In this document: positions 17,704 through 26,703 of the stretch, one piece after another | How positions within the stretch are numbered: position 1 is the first letter of the stretch | Layout of the letters: each line of letters opens with the position of its first letter | Source of the DNA: an uncultured Acidimicrobiales bacterium | Lineage (GTDB): Bacteria; Actinomycetota; Acidimicrobiia; Acidimicrobiales; SHLQ01 | NCBI GenBank assembly: GCA_938038785.1 | Contig: CALHTB010000022.1 | Location: forward strand, 1-64,000 | Reading direction: 5' to 3' | DNA: 64,000 nucleotides | Notes under the pieces: model-generated | Told to the model about the DNA's origin: nothing | Databases searched by the model: none | The model's input: only the letters and a program-made list of their open reading frames with translations | Program-made: the position numbers and the translations under genes

Positions 17704-19083
17704 CTACTGGCGAAGCGACTCGGGGCCGAAGAACGCCTGCCATGCAAACCAGAACTCGTTTCGGTGCTCTACCGGCGCCAACTGCTGGCCAGCGAGTTCG
17801 CCGTCGACGGCACGTCCGAGCACGTTCCAGGTCGAACCGGTCTGGTCGTCGGTGAAGGTCTCATCGTCGTTGGCGGCGAACGTCAACGTCTGACCATCGA
17901 GCACGGGGTCATGGGCAATCGCCGAGCCAATCGCATTCGAGATGGCGATTGCACCAGCGTCGAGCGCGTCGGCGGTGTCGCCAGCGTGGAACACCACAAG
18001 CGGCACCCCATCAACTTCGTCGTTGACGACGCTCTCGGCTTGGAGCCGTGCGAACGAGTACGACGCGGCGACGTCTCCAGATGTGACGCCGATGACCCGA
18101 GCGAGGGGCTCGAGCCGGTCGTCGGTTTCACCCGAGAACAGGAACGGGCGGGCCGATGACGAGTAGCCCTGGTACGGGTTCGACCCATAGGCAGTACGTC
18201 CAAAACCGGACTCGGCTGCAAGCGACTTGCCTTCGGGGAAGTTCTCTGCGAACTGGGCAAACGAGACAATCGAAGTCGGCACGCTTTCGAGCTGGGCACC
18301 CGCGTAGGTGCCAATGACTCCATCGCCGGTGATTTGCTGCCATAGCGAGGTCGTCTTGTCGTCCCACATCACGAGATCGCTATTGCGTAGCAAGCCCGAC
18401 ACACCGAGGCGAAGCACCTCACCGTTGACCCGACGGTCAAAGGCAATGGCGGTGTTGCACAGCGGGCAGAACGTGACTGCAACTGGGATGTCGCCAAAGG
18501 CATCGTTGACAATCTCGTGGCGGGTCATGATCGACAGCGGGTAAAAGCGAGCCTCGCCGTTGAGCTGCACAAGGGCGCCAGGCTCTCGGCTGCCAAGCCA
18601 CTGGGAAGCCAACGCAGGCGACTCAAATACCGGAGTGTCGATCGGCGGAATTCCGTCGCGAGGGTCGGTTGCTTGCAGGCCAGCGCCGAATTCGTTCCAG
18701 TCTTCGACGGTTCGTCGGGTCCAATCGGTTGGCCAATCGACGTACCGTTCAAGGGCGCCCCGCTCGGGGTCGTCTTCGACTATCAGACCTTCGACGGCGT
18801 CGGGATCGAACTCGGCTCCACCGTCGATGGCGAAGTCGACATCGAGATCGGGAACAAACGTGGTCGTTGGCCCCGTGACGGTAAGAACTGTTGTGGTCGT
18901 CACCGAGTCATCAGCGGGAGCCGTCTGCGGATCGTCGCCCGAGTCACCCGACTCGGGCGAATCGCCAGACTCCGCAGCCGCTGCATCAGAACTAGGAGCA
19001 GCGACGGTTGGCGACGAACTTGAACATGCCGAGGCAACGAGTGCCATCAACAGCAGGACAGACGGGAGGTAACGACGGGTCAT
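17704..19083 (-). CDS. DUF3179 domain lipoprotein
   Basis: A 459-residue predicted lipoprotein with lipobox LMALVASAC, a Ser/Asp/Thr-rich linker, and a DUF3179 domain. Diagnostic segments are the YPLSIMTRHEIVND stretch, TFCPLCNTAIAFDR with a CPLC pair, and GVSGLLRNSDLVMWD. DUF3179 proteins are surface proteins of unknown function; the CXXC could bind metal or be redox-active. The ATG at 19083 begins the signal peptide. It is divergent from the small gene at 19176, and the 92-bp gap holds both promoters. Confidence 0.8.
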   Translation of the reverse strand: MTRRYLPSVLLLMALVASACSSSSPTVAAPSSDAAAAESGDSPESGDSGDDPQTAPADDSVTTTTVLTVTGPTTTFVPDLDVDFAIDGGAEFDPDAVEGLIVEDDPERGALERYVDWPTDWTRRTVEDWNEFGAGLQATDPRDGIPPIDTPVFESPALASQWLGSREPGALVQLNGEARFYPLSIMTRHEIVNDAFGDIPVAVTFCPLCNTAIAFDRRVNGEVLRLGVSGLLRNSDLVMWDDKTTSLWQQITGDGVIGTYAGAQLESVPTSIVSFAQFAENFPEGKSLAAESGFGRTAYGSNPYQGYSSSARPFLFSGETDDRLEPLARVIGVTSGDVAASYSFARLQAESVVNDEVDGVPLVVFHAGDTADALDAGAIAISNAIGSAIAHDPVLDGQTLTFAANDDETFTDDQTGSTWNVLGRAVDGELAGQQLAPVEHRNEFWFAWQAFFGPESLRQ

Positions 19084-19175
19084 GCCCCCCAAACCCCGGC
19101 TCAGCGCCGCGAAATTCCCTTTTGAATCCGGCGCCGAAGTCCGAGTCTGTGGCGTCGGGCCGTTAGCCTGTCCCC

Positions 19176-19562
19176 ATGGCCAAGACCATCGATCTCCAAC
19201 AGCGGATTCGCGCCGGCGCCAAAGTCAAAGCAACCGTCGACCTTCCCAACGTTCCCAAGGGCACCGAGGGCAAAGTCGCACTGTCGAACGGCGTCACCTG
19301 GCTGCGCTACTGGGTTCGGTTCGAGAACGGCGAGCTCCTCAGCCACGTCGACCACAGCGACATCGTGCAATCGCGCGCATGGGATCAGTTCTTCTGGCAA
19401 CAAGAGCGCGACGCCGAGGCTGCAGCCGCGGCGGCAGCTGGCAGCTCGAGCGGCGACGGCGGTGGAGGCGGCAGCGCTGCTGCCGACAATGCCTTTGGTG
19501 TGCCGCAGTACTTGCTCGACCGCACAAAGGCCGCGCTCGAGCGCTTCGGCGTCGAGCGCTAG
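19176..19562 (+). CDS. Small conserved protein upstream of the DUF3516 helicase
   Basis: A 128-residue soluble protein. The first 75 residues form a conserved beta-rich module (DLPNVPKGTEGKVALSNG, then WLRYWVRFENGE), resembling an SH3-like barrel. A poly-Ala/Gly/Ser linker and a short C-terminal helix follow. TAGCCT (19164-19169) ends six bases before ATG, indicating leaderless transcription. It stops eight bases before the likely helicase start, so the two should share an mRNA. It may be an accessory or nucleic-acid-binding partner of that helicase; this is only a context inference. Confidence 0.7.
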   Translation: MAKTIDLQQRIRAGAKVKATVDLPNVPKGTEGKVALSNGVTWLRYWVRFENGELLSHVDHSDIVQSRAWDQFFWQQERDAEAAAAAAAGSSSGDGGGGGSAAADNAFGVPQYLLDRTKAALERFGVER

Positions 19563-19570
19563 GCCCGGCC

Positions 19571-22168
19571 ATCTCTCTCCTCGACCATCGCCCGCAGTCG
19601 GGAGCCGAACCAGACGACCTAATCGACGCGTTCATCGACTACGCCGCGTCCATCGGGCTTGAGCTGTACCCCGCCCAGGAAGAGGCCATCCTCGAACTGC
19701 TCTCGGGCAACCACGTCATCCTGGCTACCCCAACCGGCTCGGGTAAGTCGCTGGTCGCCATGGCCGGCCACTTCGCAGCGATGTCCCAAGGCAAGCGCAG
19801 CTACTACACCGCACCGATCAAGGCCCTCGTGTCGGAGAAGTTCTTTGCGCTTAGCCGCGAGTTCGGCTCGGACAATGTCGGCATGGTCACCGGCGACGCC
19901 GCGGTAAACGCTGACGCACCCATCATCTGCTGCACCCAGGAGATCTTGGCCAACATTGCATTGCGTCAAGGTGCCAGTGCCGACATCGGCCTGGTCGTCG
20001 CCGACGAGTTTCACTACTACGCCGACCCCCAACGTGGTTGGGCCTGGCAGGTACCACTGCTGCAGATGCCCCAAGTGCAGTTCTTGTTGATGTCGGCCAC
20101 GCTGGGCCCAACCGCTCGGTTCGAAGAAGAACTGCTCGAACGAACGGGGCGAGACGCCGTCACCGTGTCGAGCACCGAACGCCCGGTGCCGCTCGACTTC
20201 GCCTGGCAGACCACTGCCATCCACGAGACGGTCGAGTCGTTGCTCGGGCTCGACCGCGCTCCCGTGTATGTCGTGTACTTCACCCAGAAGTCGGCGCTCG
20301 AAGCTGCCCAAGCGTTCACCAGCCTGTCGATCTGCAGCAAGGAAGAGAAGGCGGCCATTCGAGACGAGGTCGGCAACTTTCGTTTCGACTCCCCCATTGG
20401 CAAGGACCTCAAACGCTTCTTGTCGCACGGCGTCGGCATTCATCACGCAGGGCTACTCCCGAAGTATCGGCTGCTCATGGAGAAGCTCGCCCAAAAGGGC
20501 TTGCTGAAAGTCATCGTGGGTACCGACACGTTGGGCGTGGGCGTCAACGTGCCGATCCGCTCGGTATTGATGACCCAGCTGTTTAAGTACGACGGCCAGC
20601 GCGTCCGTATTCTGTCGGTGCGCGAGTTTCAGCAGATCGCCGGCCGTGCCGGCCGGAAGGGTTTCGACGATCTCGGAACCGTGTGGGTGCAGGCCCCACC
20701 GCACGTCATTGACAACCTGGCGGCTGAACGCAAGGCCGCGGCCGACCCGAAGAAGAAAAAGAAGATCCAGAAGAAGAAGGCACCCGACAAGCGCTACGCC
20801 CATTGGACCGAGGACACGTTCGACAAGCTCGTCAACGGCGCCCCCGAACCCATGGTGTCGAGCTTCAACGTCAGCCACCAGATGCTGCTTAACCTTCTCG
20901 ACCGGCCACCGATCACGGGCGAGTTCCCCCAGCCGGGCGGGTGCGACGCCGTCAAGCTGATACTTCGCGACAACCACGAAACCGTCAAGGCGCGCCGAGG
21001 TCATACCCGTCGGGCCATCTCGATGTACCGATCGCTCCTCGACGCCGAGGTAATCGAGCACCTCGAGCAACCCGACGAAGACGGCCGCACCATCCGCGTC
21101 ACGCTGGACCTTCAAGACGACTTCGCCCTCAACCAACCGCTGTCGCTGTTCGCGCTCGAGGTGGTCGAAAGCCTCGATCGCGAAGCCCCGGATCACGCTC
21201 TGAACGTGCTTTCGGTGATCGAGTCGGTATTGGAAAACCCGGGGGCGATCTTGGCCGCTCAACTCGACAAGGCCAAAGGCGACGCCATCGGCGAAATGAA
21301 ACGCGACGGCGTCGAGTACGAAGAACGCATGGAACGACTCGAAGAGATCGAGTATCCAAAACCGTTGCGAGACGACCTGTACGAGGCGTTCAACGGCTTT
21401 CGCGCCCGACACCCGTGGGTTGGACAGGAGAACGTAAAGCCCAAGTCGGTGGTGCGCGAGCTGTACGAACGGGTCATGACCTTCAGCGAGTACGTCAGCG
21501 AGTACGGCATGAAACGCAGTGAGGGTCTCGTGCTTCGCTATCTCACCGACTGCTACCGAGCGTTGAGCCAGACCGTCCCCGACACCGAGAAGACCGACGA
21601 GGTGGTCGACATCATCGAGTGGCTCGGAGAGCTCGTCCGACAAGTCGATTCAAGTCTCATCGACGAATGGGAACGCCTCATCAATCCCGAGCCACAAGAC
21701 GACGCACCCGAATCGCGGTTTGCAACCATCGAAGCGGCACCTCGGGACATCACACAAAACAAGCGAGCCTTTGGTGTCATGGTGCGCAACGAGGCCTTCC
21801 GGTGGGTGCAGCTGCTCAGCCGCCGAAACGCATCAGAGCTCAGCCGGATTTCGGCGCCCGATCACGCCGCCGAAACCGACCGCACTCCAGCACCGCTTCG
21901 CCCGGTCGAGCTGGTCGAGCGAATGGTCGAGGCCTACTACGACGAACACGACAGTGTCGGAACCGGGCCCGAGGCTCGAGGCGGCCAGTTCTTCCAGCTC
22001 GATGAGTCGGTCGAAGAGGTCGAGGGCAGCGAGATTGTGAAGGTCCGCCAAGGCATCGTCGACCCAGAAGGCTTCAACGAGTGGGGCCTGCTTGGATGGG
22101 TAGACCTGACCCGCTCACGCGAGCTCGGCCGTGCAGTGGTTGTCTTCGACGAACTTCGGCGGTTGTGA
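19571..22168 (+). CDS. DEAD/DEAH-box helicase, DUF3516 family
   Basis: A superfamily-2 Ski2-like helicase of about 865 residues. Motif I is ATPTGSGKS (about 52-60), motif II DEFH (about 143), motif III SAT, and motif VI QIAGRAGRKG (about 354). A lysine-rich insert precedes the C-terminal DUF3516 domain. Homologues begin with a short SLLD-type peptide before the conserved segment, and here the equivalent SLLDHRP follows an ATC codon at 19571. No ATG, GTG or TTG exists in frame between the upstream stop and the helicase core; the nearest in-frame ATG is 19379, inside the previous gene. The start is therefore marked as ATC with doubt. RNA or DNA remodelling is the likely role. Confidence 0.85.
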   Translation: MSLLDHRPQSGAEPDDLIDAFIDYAASIGLELYPAQEEAILELLSGNHVILATPTGSGKSLVAMAGHFAAMSQGKRSYYTAPIKALVSEKFFALSREFGSDNVGMVTGDAAVNADAPIICCTQEILANIALRQGASADIGLVVADEFHYYADPQRGWAWQVPLLQMPQVQFLLMSATLGPTARFEEELLERTGRDAVTVSSTERPVPLDFAWQTTAIHETVESLLGLDRAPVYVVYFTQKSALEAAQAFTSLSICSKEEKAAIRDEVGNFRFDSPIGKDLKRFLSHGVGIHHAGLLPKYRLLMEKLAQKGLLKVIVGTDTLGVGVNVPIRSVLMTQLFKYDGQRVRILSVREFQQIAGRAGRKGFDDLGTVWVQAPPHVIDNLAAERKAAADPKKKKKIQKKKAPDKRYAHWTEDTFDKLVNGAPEPMVSSFNVSHQMLLNLLDRPPITGEFPQPGGCDAVKLILRDNHETVKARRGHTRRAISMYRSLLDAEVIEHLEQPDEDGRTIRVTLDLQDDFALNQPLSLFALEVVESLDREAPDHALNVLSVIESVLENPGAILAAQLDKAKGDAIGEMKRDGVEYEERMERLEEIEYPKPLRDDLYEAFNGFRARHPWVGQENVKPKSVVRELYERVMTFSEYVSEYGMKRSEGLVLRYLTDCYRALSQTVPDTEKTDEVVDIIEWLGELVRQVDSSLIDEWERLINPEPQDDAPESRFATIEAAPRDITQNKRAFGVMVRNEAFRWVQLLSRRNASELSRISAPDHAAETDRTPAPLRPVELVERMVEAYYDEHDSVGTGPEARGGQFFQLDESVEEVEGSEIVKVRQGIVDPEGFNEWGLLGWVDLTRSRELGRAVVVFDELRRL

Positions 22169-22169
22169 T

Positions 22170-22496
22170 CTACGCAGAGGCGAGTTCGCGAACCCTCTGA
22201 GATACGGACGCACGCGCGGCCTGCGCCGTCGGGGCTAGCGCAGTTTCACCAGCATGCGGAGGTTGCATAGTCGTGAGGGTCGACCACTCAACCTCAACTT
22301 CTGCGACATGAGTGTCCTTGTCAAACGAGAGAACGGTTGCCCATCCCCAGATGGTCTCCTCGTCTACTTCAAAAACAACAACCCGCTCCCCCACAATGAG
22401 AGGCCCAGAGGTATGGCGCAGCGATGCTGTCACACCACTGCTTCCTCGCTGACCGAACATCACCCGAGCAATTGATGGAGCCTGCTTTGCTGTCAC
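22170..22496 (-). CDS. Hypothetical protein, third gene of a lower-GC islet
   Basis: A 108-residue protein of unknown family: a beta-rich core (GERVVVFEVDEETIWGWATVL) and an Ala-rich C-terminal helix. The frame opens at 22535, but GTG 22496 has AAGGAGGG directly upstream and overlaps the preceding stop as GTGA, so it is the coupled start. Its stop lies one base from the convergent helicase stop. Codon use and GC are lower than in neighbours, as in the two genes before it. Confidence 0.55.
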   Translation of the reverse strand: MTAKQAPSIARVMFGQRGSSGVTASLRHTSGPLIVGERVVVFEVDEETIWGWATVLSFDKDTHVAEVEVEWSTLTTMQPPHAGETALAPTAQAARASVSQRVRELASA

Positions 22497-22867
22497 TTTG
22501 CCCTCCTTGGATTTGCTATCGGTTCGTCGAAGCACTGAATAAACAAGTTGACCGCTCCGAGGTCAACTGTAGAGGGCGTCGCGTCGACGTGTCGATCGGG
22601 GTCAATTGCTCCTTCGGCCCTGGTGAAAACGATCGAGAACCCCACCTCAGCTAGTTGTCGAGGGGTGGTGGTCCTTACCTTTCCGTTTGGGATCGGACCG
22701 GCATTGCAGGCTGCCAATAACGGGTCTTCATCCTCATCGAAGCCAACCCATAGCGACAGCGAGCCATCGTCCTCGAGCTTCTCCAAGATGAAATCTGGGT
22801 CGCTCAGAAGACCTCCTGCTACTGCAACTACGATCGCAGAAGTTGGTCTACTCAAAGGAACGGTCAC
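22493..22867 (-). CDS. Hypothetical protein, second gene of a lower-GC islet
   Basis: A 124-residue soluble protein with no recognisable domain: an N-terminal hydrophobic stretch (AIVVAVAGGLL), an acidic middle and a Pro/Asp-rich C-terminal half. It starts at GTG 22867, 20 bases inside the preceding gene, and its stop overlaps the next start. The nested overlaps indicate a compact operon. I do not recognise homologues. Confidence 0.55.
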   Translation of the reverse strand: MTVPLSRPTSAIVVAVAGGLLSDPDFILEKLEDDGSLSLWVGFDEDEDPLLAACNAGPIPNGKVRTTTPRQLAEVGFSIVFTRAEGAIDPDRHVDATPSTVDLGAVNLFIQCFDEPIANPRRAK

Positions 22868-23192
22868 CTGTGTTCCGGTAGAGATTGTTCAAGAATTCCT
22901 CGTCGCCCACGAAACCGATATCAAGGAGGGTGCATCTGACAAAGTGGACGTTTCGAAGGTAGAGCACTCCAGCAGGAGCAGGTTCGCCAGGGCCCGTCTT
23001 CTTAGCCACGAGGGCCGACCGGCCACCCGGAACAAAAAAGTCACAGAAGGAAAACTCGCAGTTTTCGAGCGGAGCGATTATCGCTGGACCTTCAATACGG
23101 CAGTTTTCAAAGCCAAGCCCCGTTAATTCAGATCCCCTCTTGAGTTTCTGCGTAAGCCGAAGACTTGTATTTCGGTCCCATTTCATGCCCAT
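22848..23192 (-). CDS. Hypothetical protein, short beta-helix-like, first gene of a lower-GC islet
   Basis: A 114-residue protein. Strings such as LTGLGFENCRIEGPAI and ENCEFSFCDF repeat an xFxxC pattern like a short right-handed beta-helix or pentapeptide-like coil, which is suggestive only. ATG 23192 is six bases after TAGGTT (complement of 23199-23204), so the three-gene operon probably begins with a leaderless mRNA. Lower GC than the flanking helicase and kinase genes hints at acquisition by transfer. Confidence 0.55.
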   Translation of the reverse strand: MGMKWDRNTSLRLTQKLKRGSELTGLGFENCRIEGPAIIAPLENCEFSFCDFFVPGGRSALVAKKTGPGEPAPAGVLYLRNVHFVRCTLLDIGFVGDEEFLNNLYRNTGDRSFE

Positions 23193-23274
23193 GTGTGAAA
23201 CCTATCAACGCCATCTGACATCAACTTGGGCAGCTGAAACGACCATCCAACGACTCCACCCCTACTATCGACCC

Positions 23275-24159
23275 GTGCGCGTTCATGTCTTGCGGAACCC
23301 GGCTGGTGGTAGCGCGTCCTCGCGCAAGCACGCAGCTCGCTCGATCGGAGCATTGCGCGGCGGGGGCCACGAGGTCATCGAGCTCACCGGCTCGACGGCC
23401 GATGATTCATCCACTGCGCTTGCCGAGGCCCTGGCGGCCGGTGAGGTGGAGCTGTTGTTGGTCGCTGGCGGCGACGGGCTGGTGCATCTTGCTATTCAAC
23501 ATCTTGCCGACGCGCCGGTTCCGCTGGTGTTGGCTCCGACCGGCACCGGAAACGACTTTGCTACCGCGCTCGGCATCACCAGCGATTCCGATATCGAACG
23601 GGCGCTCGCCGGTCCGACGACAGCGGTTGATCTGCTTCGCATCACGACGAACCACTCGAACCCCACGTTCGTCGCCTCGATAGCGATCGCGGGCTTCCCG
23701 GCCGACATCAATGCTCGCGCCAACACGATGTCGCTGCCGATCGGTCGGCAGATCTACACCGTCGCTGCAGCGTTAGAGCTTCCGAAGTTCACTCGTCGCC
23801 GCATCAACATTCGCGTTGATGGCGCTGCACTAGTGCTGGACACGGCCATGCTCGCCATTGGCAATACCAGCCTCTTCGGCGGAGGCATGCTCGCCTGCCC
23901 CGATGCAACCGCAACCGACGGCAAGCTCCACCTCACCTCTATCGAAGGGGTGGGGCGATTGGGCATTCTGCGCCATCTCCAGGGTCGAGCGGGGGGCACT
24001 GCTGACCGGCCCGAAGTCACGCGCCTGGTGGGCAGCCGCATCGATATCGAGACACCCGGAATCGACATTTGGGGTGACGGCGAGCCGATCGTTACCAGCC
24101 CGGCGACCCTCCAAATCGTGCCACATGCGATCAACATCGCAGGCATGCCCGCCGACTGA
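23275..24159 (+). CDS. Diacylglycerol kinase family lipid kinase
   Basis: A 294-residue YegS/DAGK-type lipid kinase: N-terminal VLRNPAGGSAS phosphate loop, the AGGDG nucleotide motif at about residues 63-67 (GGDGT is usual; here GGDGL) and PTGTGNDFA soon after. It likely phosphorylates diacylglycerol or a related lipid at the cytoplasmic membrane face. The GTG at 23275 begins the first core strand and lies six bases after TACTAT (23263-23268); the frame extends upstream across the islet promoter without coding signals. Substrate choice within the family is not predictable. Confidence 0.83.
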   Translation: MRVHVLRNPAGGSASSRKHAARSIGALRGGGHEVIELTGSTADDSSTALAEALAAGEVELLLVAGGDGLVHLAIQHLADAPVPLVLAPTGTGNDFATALGITSDSDIERALAGPTTAVDLLRITTNHSNPTFVASIAIAGFPADINARANTMSLPIGRQIYTVAAALELPKFTRRRINIRVDGAALVLDTAMLAIGNTSLFGGGMLACPDATATDGKLHLTSIEGVGRLGILRHLQGRAGGTADRPEVTRLVGSRIDIETPGIDIWGDGEPIVTSPATLQIVPHAINIAGMPAD

Positions 24160-24230
24160 GCACTACTGTCAGTACTGCTCGAGACGAAAGACCAACCAAT
24201 CGTCTCTTTGAATAAGGGAAGGCACCCCAC

Positions 24231-24872
24231 ATGTCAGAATCACTACTCCAAGGCCTCGCTCAGCAGTTCAGCGGCGAAACAATCGGCCAAATTTCCAACC
24301 TGCTCGGCGCGCCGCAGGATCAGACCGGTAACGCCGTCGCCGCAGCCCTGCCCATGCTTCTGGGGTCCATGATGGGAGCAGCCCAGCAGCCCGAGGGAGC
24401 AAACGCACTCTTCGGCGCGCTGAACAACGATCACGACGGCTCGATCCTCGACATGCTTGGCCCACTTCTCAGCGGCGGCTACGCCTCTCGCGCCCTTGGC
24501 GCAGACGGCGGTCGAATTCTCGGCCACATCCTGGGAAACAACCGCAGCAACGTCGAACAAGCCGTCTCCCGCGGCGCTGGTGTAGAGGCTGGCCTCATCC
24601 AAAAGCTCCTCCCAATGCTCGCTCCAATCGTGATGGGTTACCTCGGCAAGCGCCTTCGGGGCGGGGGTCTCGACGCAGGCGGCCTCGGTTCGCTGCTCGG
24701 CGCTGAACGCGAGCAAGCCCGCCAGCAGGACTCGGGCCTCGGCGGCCTCCTCGACATGCTCGGCGGTGGCCAGCAACAGCAGCAAGACCAGGGTGGCGGT
24801 CTTATGGACCTTGCTGGTGACCTGCTCAAGGGGCCAGCTGGCAAGGCCATCCTCGGTCAGATCCTCAAGTAG
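24231..24872 (+). CDS. DUF937 family protein
   Basis: A 213-residue protein of the YidB/DUF937 family. It has amphipathic helices with repeated LLGxLL-type patterns, an AVAAALPMLLGSMMGAAQQ segment and a Gly/Gln-rich C-terminal part including a run of six Gln near residue 183, ending in another DLLKGPAGKAIL helix. DUF937 proteins have no firm function. AAGG lies upstream of the ATG. It may share a transcript with the YbaK gene 17 bases downstream. Confidence 0.78.
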   Translation: MSESLLQGLAQQFSGETIGQISNLLGAPQDQTGNAVAAALPMLLGSMMGAAQQPEGANALFGALNNDHDGSILDMLGPLLSGGYASRALGADGGRILGHILGNNRSNVEQAVSRGAGVEAGLIQKLLPMLAPIVMGYLGKRLRGGGLDAGGLGSLLGAEREQARQQDSGLGGLLDMLGGGQQQQQDQGGGLMDLAGDLLKGPAGKAILGQILK

Positions 24873-24889
24873 ACGTTCCGCACTAGGCA

Positions 24890-25360
24890 ATGACGCCTGC
24901 ATGCCTCGCGCTCGATGCTGCGGGCGTCTCCTACGAACTACATCCCTACACCCACGACCCGGCAGCCGAGTCCTACGGCCTTGAAGCTGTCGATGCTCTC
25001 GGTGTCGAGCCCGACCAGGTCTTCAAGACCTTGATGGCCGAGCTCGACACCGGCGAGCTCGTGGTCGCTGTGGTTCCGGTGAGCGCGATGCTCGACCTCA
25101 AGGCGCTGGCGTCAACGCTAGGAACGAAGAAGGCTGCAATGGCCGACGTGGCCAAGGCCGAGCGGAGCTCGGGTTATGTAGCTGGTGGCATCAGCCCGTT
25201 TGGCCAACGCACCGAGCGACGCACCGTGCTCGACGAGTTGGCGTTCGCAAGCGACACCATCTTCGTGTCTGGGGGACGTCGAGGGCTCGACCTTGAGATC
25301 GACCCAAACGACCTCATCGAAACGCTACAAGCGGTAACGGGGCCCATTAGTTCCACCTAA
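24890..25360 (+). CDS. ybaK: Cys-tRNA(Pro)/Cys-tRNA(Cys) deacylase, YbaK/EbsC
   Basis: A 156-residue YbaK-type editing protein that hydrolyses mischarged Cys-tRNA(Pro). The catalytic-pocket lysine is in DQVFKTLMAEL, followed by VVPVSAMLDLKALA, TKKAAMAD, and the GGISPFGQR loop; length and order fit YbaK well. It starts 17 bases after the DUF937 stop. A second, more divergent YbaK-domain protein is encoded at 40808-41284, so the genome has at least two trans-editing paralogues. Confidence 0.88.
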   Translation: MTPACLALDAAGVSYELHPYTHDPAAESYGLEAVDALGVEPDQVFKTLMAELDTGELVVAVVPVSAMLDLKALASTLGTKKAAMADVAKAERSSGYVAGGISPFGQRTERRTVLDELAFASDTIFVSGGRRGLDLEIDPNDLIETLQAVTGPISST

Positions 25361-25645
25361 CGTGGGAAATCTCTGGTCGGGGGTGACCTAGACCGTTACG
25401 TAATCGTCATACAGTGGCTTCCATGCAACGAGTCCGACACAAAGACCGGCCGGTTGCCACGGCCAGCGAGGACCCAGCAACGCAGAGCGTGAACTGCTCC
25501 CCCATCACCTCGCAATGCTCACTGCGAGGAGTTCGCCGTTCACGCGCGAAGCTCGCGGGTATCAACCATTGCAGTTCCCCTAATCGAATTCGCTCACTAG
25601 TGTCAGGTCAACGTGAGAAGTGGGATTCCATTGGGAGGCGAGACG

Positions 25646-26641
25646 ATGGCTACTAAGGCCACATCGAATGAGCAGACGCGTTGGCGTCGGCCAACGCGGC
25701 GCAGCGGGGCAGGACTCGCCCTGAGCGCAATGGCGCTATCACTGCTCGCCGTCACACCTGCGGGTGCCCAGTCCGGGTGCGGCGACTACAGCTACGGCTT
25801 CGAGGGCACACGACTTTTGAACGACGGCATTTCGAACTCGTCAGGCCCCTTCGAAATCGATCTTCCCGCAGGCACCTACACGGTGACCTTGGTAGCCCAC
25901 GACCACCACTCGACTCAGCCCGACGTCCCTAGCCAGGCCAACGAGCAATACCAGGTCGTACTCGATTCGGGGTACGTCTCCCCTGCCTCAACCGACATTC
26001 CCGATGATGCCGACACCACAACCACCGTGTTCACTGGCCAGGTCATTGGGCAGTCGAACGCCATCTCCGTGCAACACATCGGTGCTCCCGGAATCAACTC
26101 GGTCAACGTGGTGTGCGTTGGCTTCACCGTCGAGGCAGCGTTGGTCGAACCGGTTCCGCCGCTCGTCGCTGAACCCGCACCCGCAGATACCCCCGAGGAA
26201 CCAGCAGTAGAGGCGCCAGCTGACGTGGCAGATACCCCCGAGGCCCCGGCCGACCCAGTAGTACCGGTTGCACCCGAACCAGACCCGGCCGTAGAACTTC
26301 CAGTAATTCCAGAAGACGTCGTGCAGGACATTGGCGAACCAGTTGGAATTATCCGGAACCCCAACGTCCCAGCACCCGATGCAGCTCCGACCGAAGCACC
26401 GCCCGCAACAGTCGCAGCATCTCCTACTCCCGAACCACCGGCCGAAGAACCTACAGTGCAAGTAGCCGGAATCACTCTCGTGCAGGACACCGAGCCGCAA
26501 GCTCAAGTTCCACTTCTGGCCATAACGGGCCCGGGCACGGGCGCGATTGCCCTCACCGGCTTCGGCCTGCTGTTCTTGTCGGTTGGCCTGATGTTGGTCC
26601 AATCGGAACGGTATTTCTTCAGACGTCCACAGAGGACCTAG
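25646..26641 (+). CDS. LAxTG-anchored cell-wall protein (putative class E sortase substrate)
   Basis: A 331-residue secreted protein. It has an Arg-rich N-region with a signal peptide ending VTPAGAQS, a beta-rich domain of about 110 residues with paired cysteines, and a long Pro/Ala/Glu-rich stalk. The C-terminus shows LAITG (about 290-294), a hydrophobic helix and a terminal FFRRPQRT charged tail. LAxTG is the motif recognised by class E sortases in actinobacteria, so covalent wall attachment is likely. ATG 25646 is used because GGGAGG precedes it; the frame extends upstream to 25613. No sortase gene is in the window. Confidence 0.75.
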   Translation: MATKATSNEQTRWRRPTRRSGAGLALSAMALSLLAVTPAGAQSGCGDYSYGFEGTRLLNDGISNSSGPFEIDLPAGTYTVTLVAHDHHSTQPDVPSQANEQYQVVLDSGYVSPASTDIPDDADTTTTVFTGQVIGQSNAISVQHIGAPGINSVNVVCVGFTVEAALVEPVPPLVAEPAPADTPEEPAVEAPADVADTPEAPADPVVPVAPEPDPAVELPVIPEDVVQDIGEPVGIIRNPNVPAPDAAPTEAPPATVAASPTPEPPAEEPTVQVAGITLVQDTEPQAQVPLLAITGPGTGAIALTGFGLLFLSVGLMLVQSERYFFRRPQRT

Positions 26642-26703
26642 CCGCATCTGTTTGGGCCAAAGTTCCCGTTTAGGCGTGTGGTAAGACCGTCGATAGAGCT
26701 TGC

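Noticed and set aside
20453-21643. 396-codon open frame on the minus strand
   Set aside because: Antisense shadow of the DUF3516 helicase, a common effect of high-GC codon bias.
25361-25645. Possible riboswitch before the LAxTG protein
   Set aside because: I looked for c-di-AMP-type conserved blocks, as this class often precedes wall genes, but found no convincing set of paired elements.
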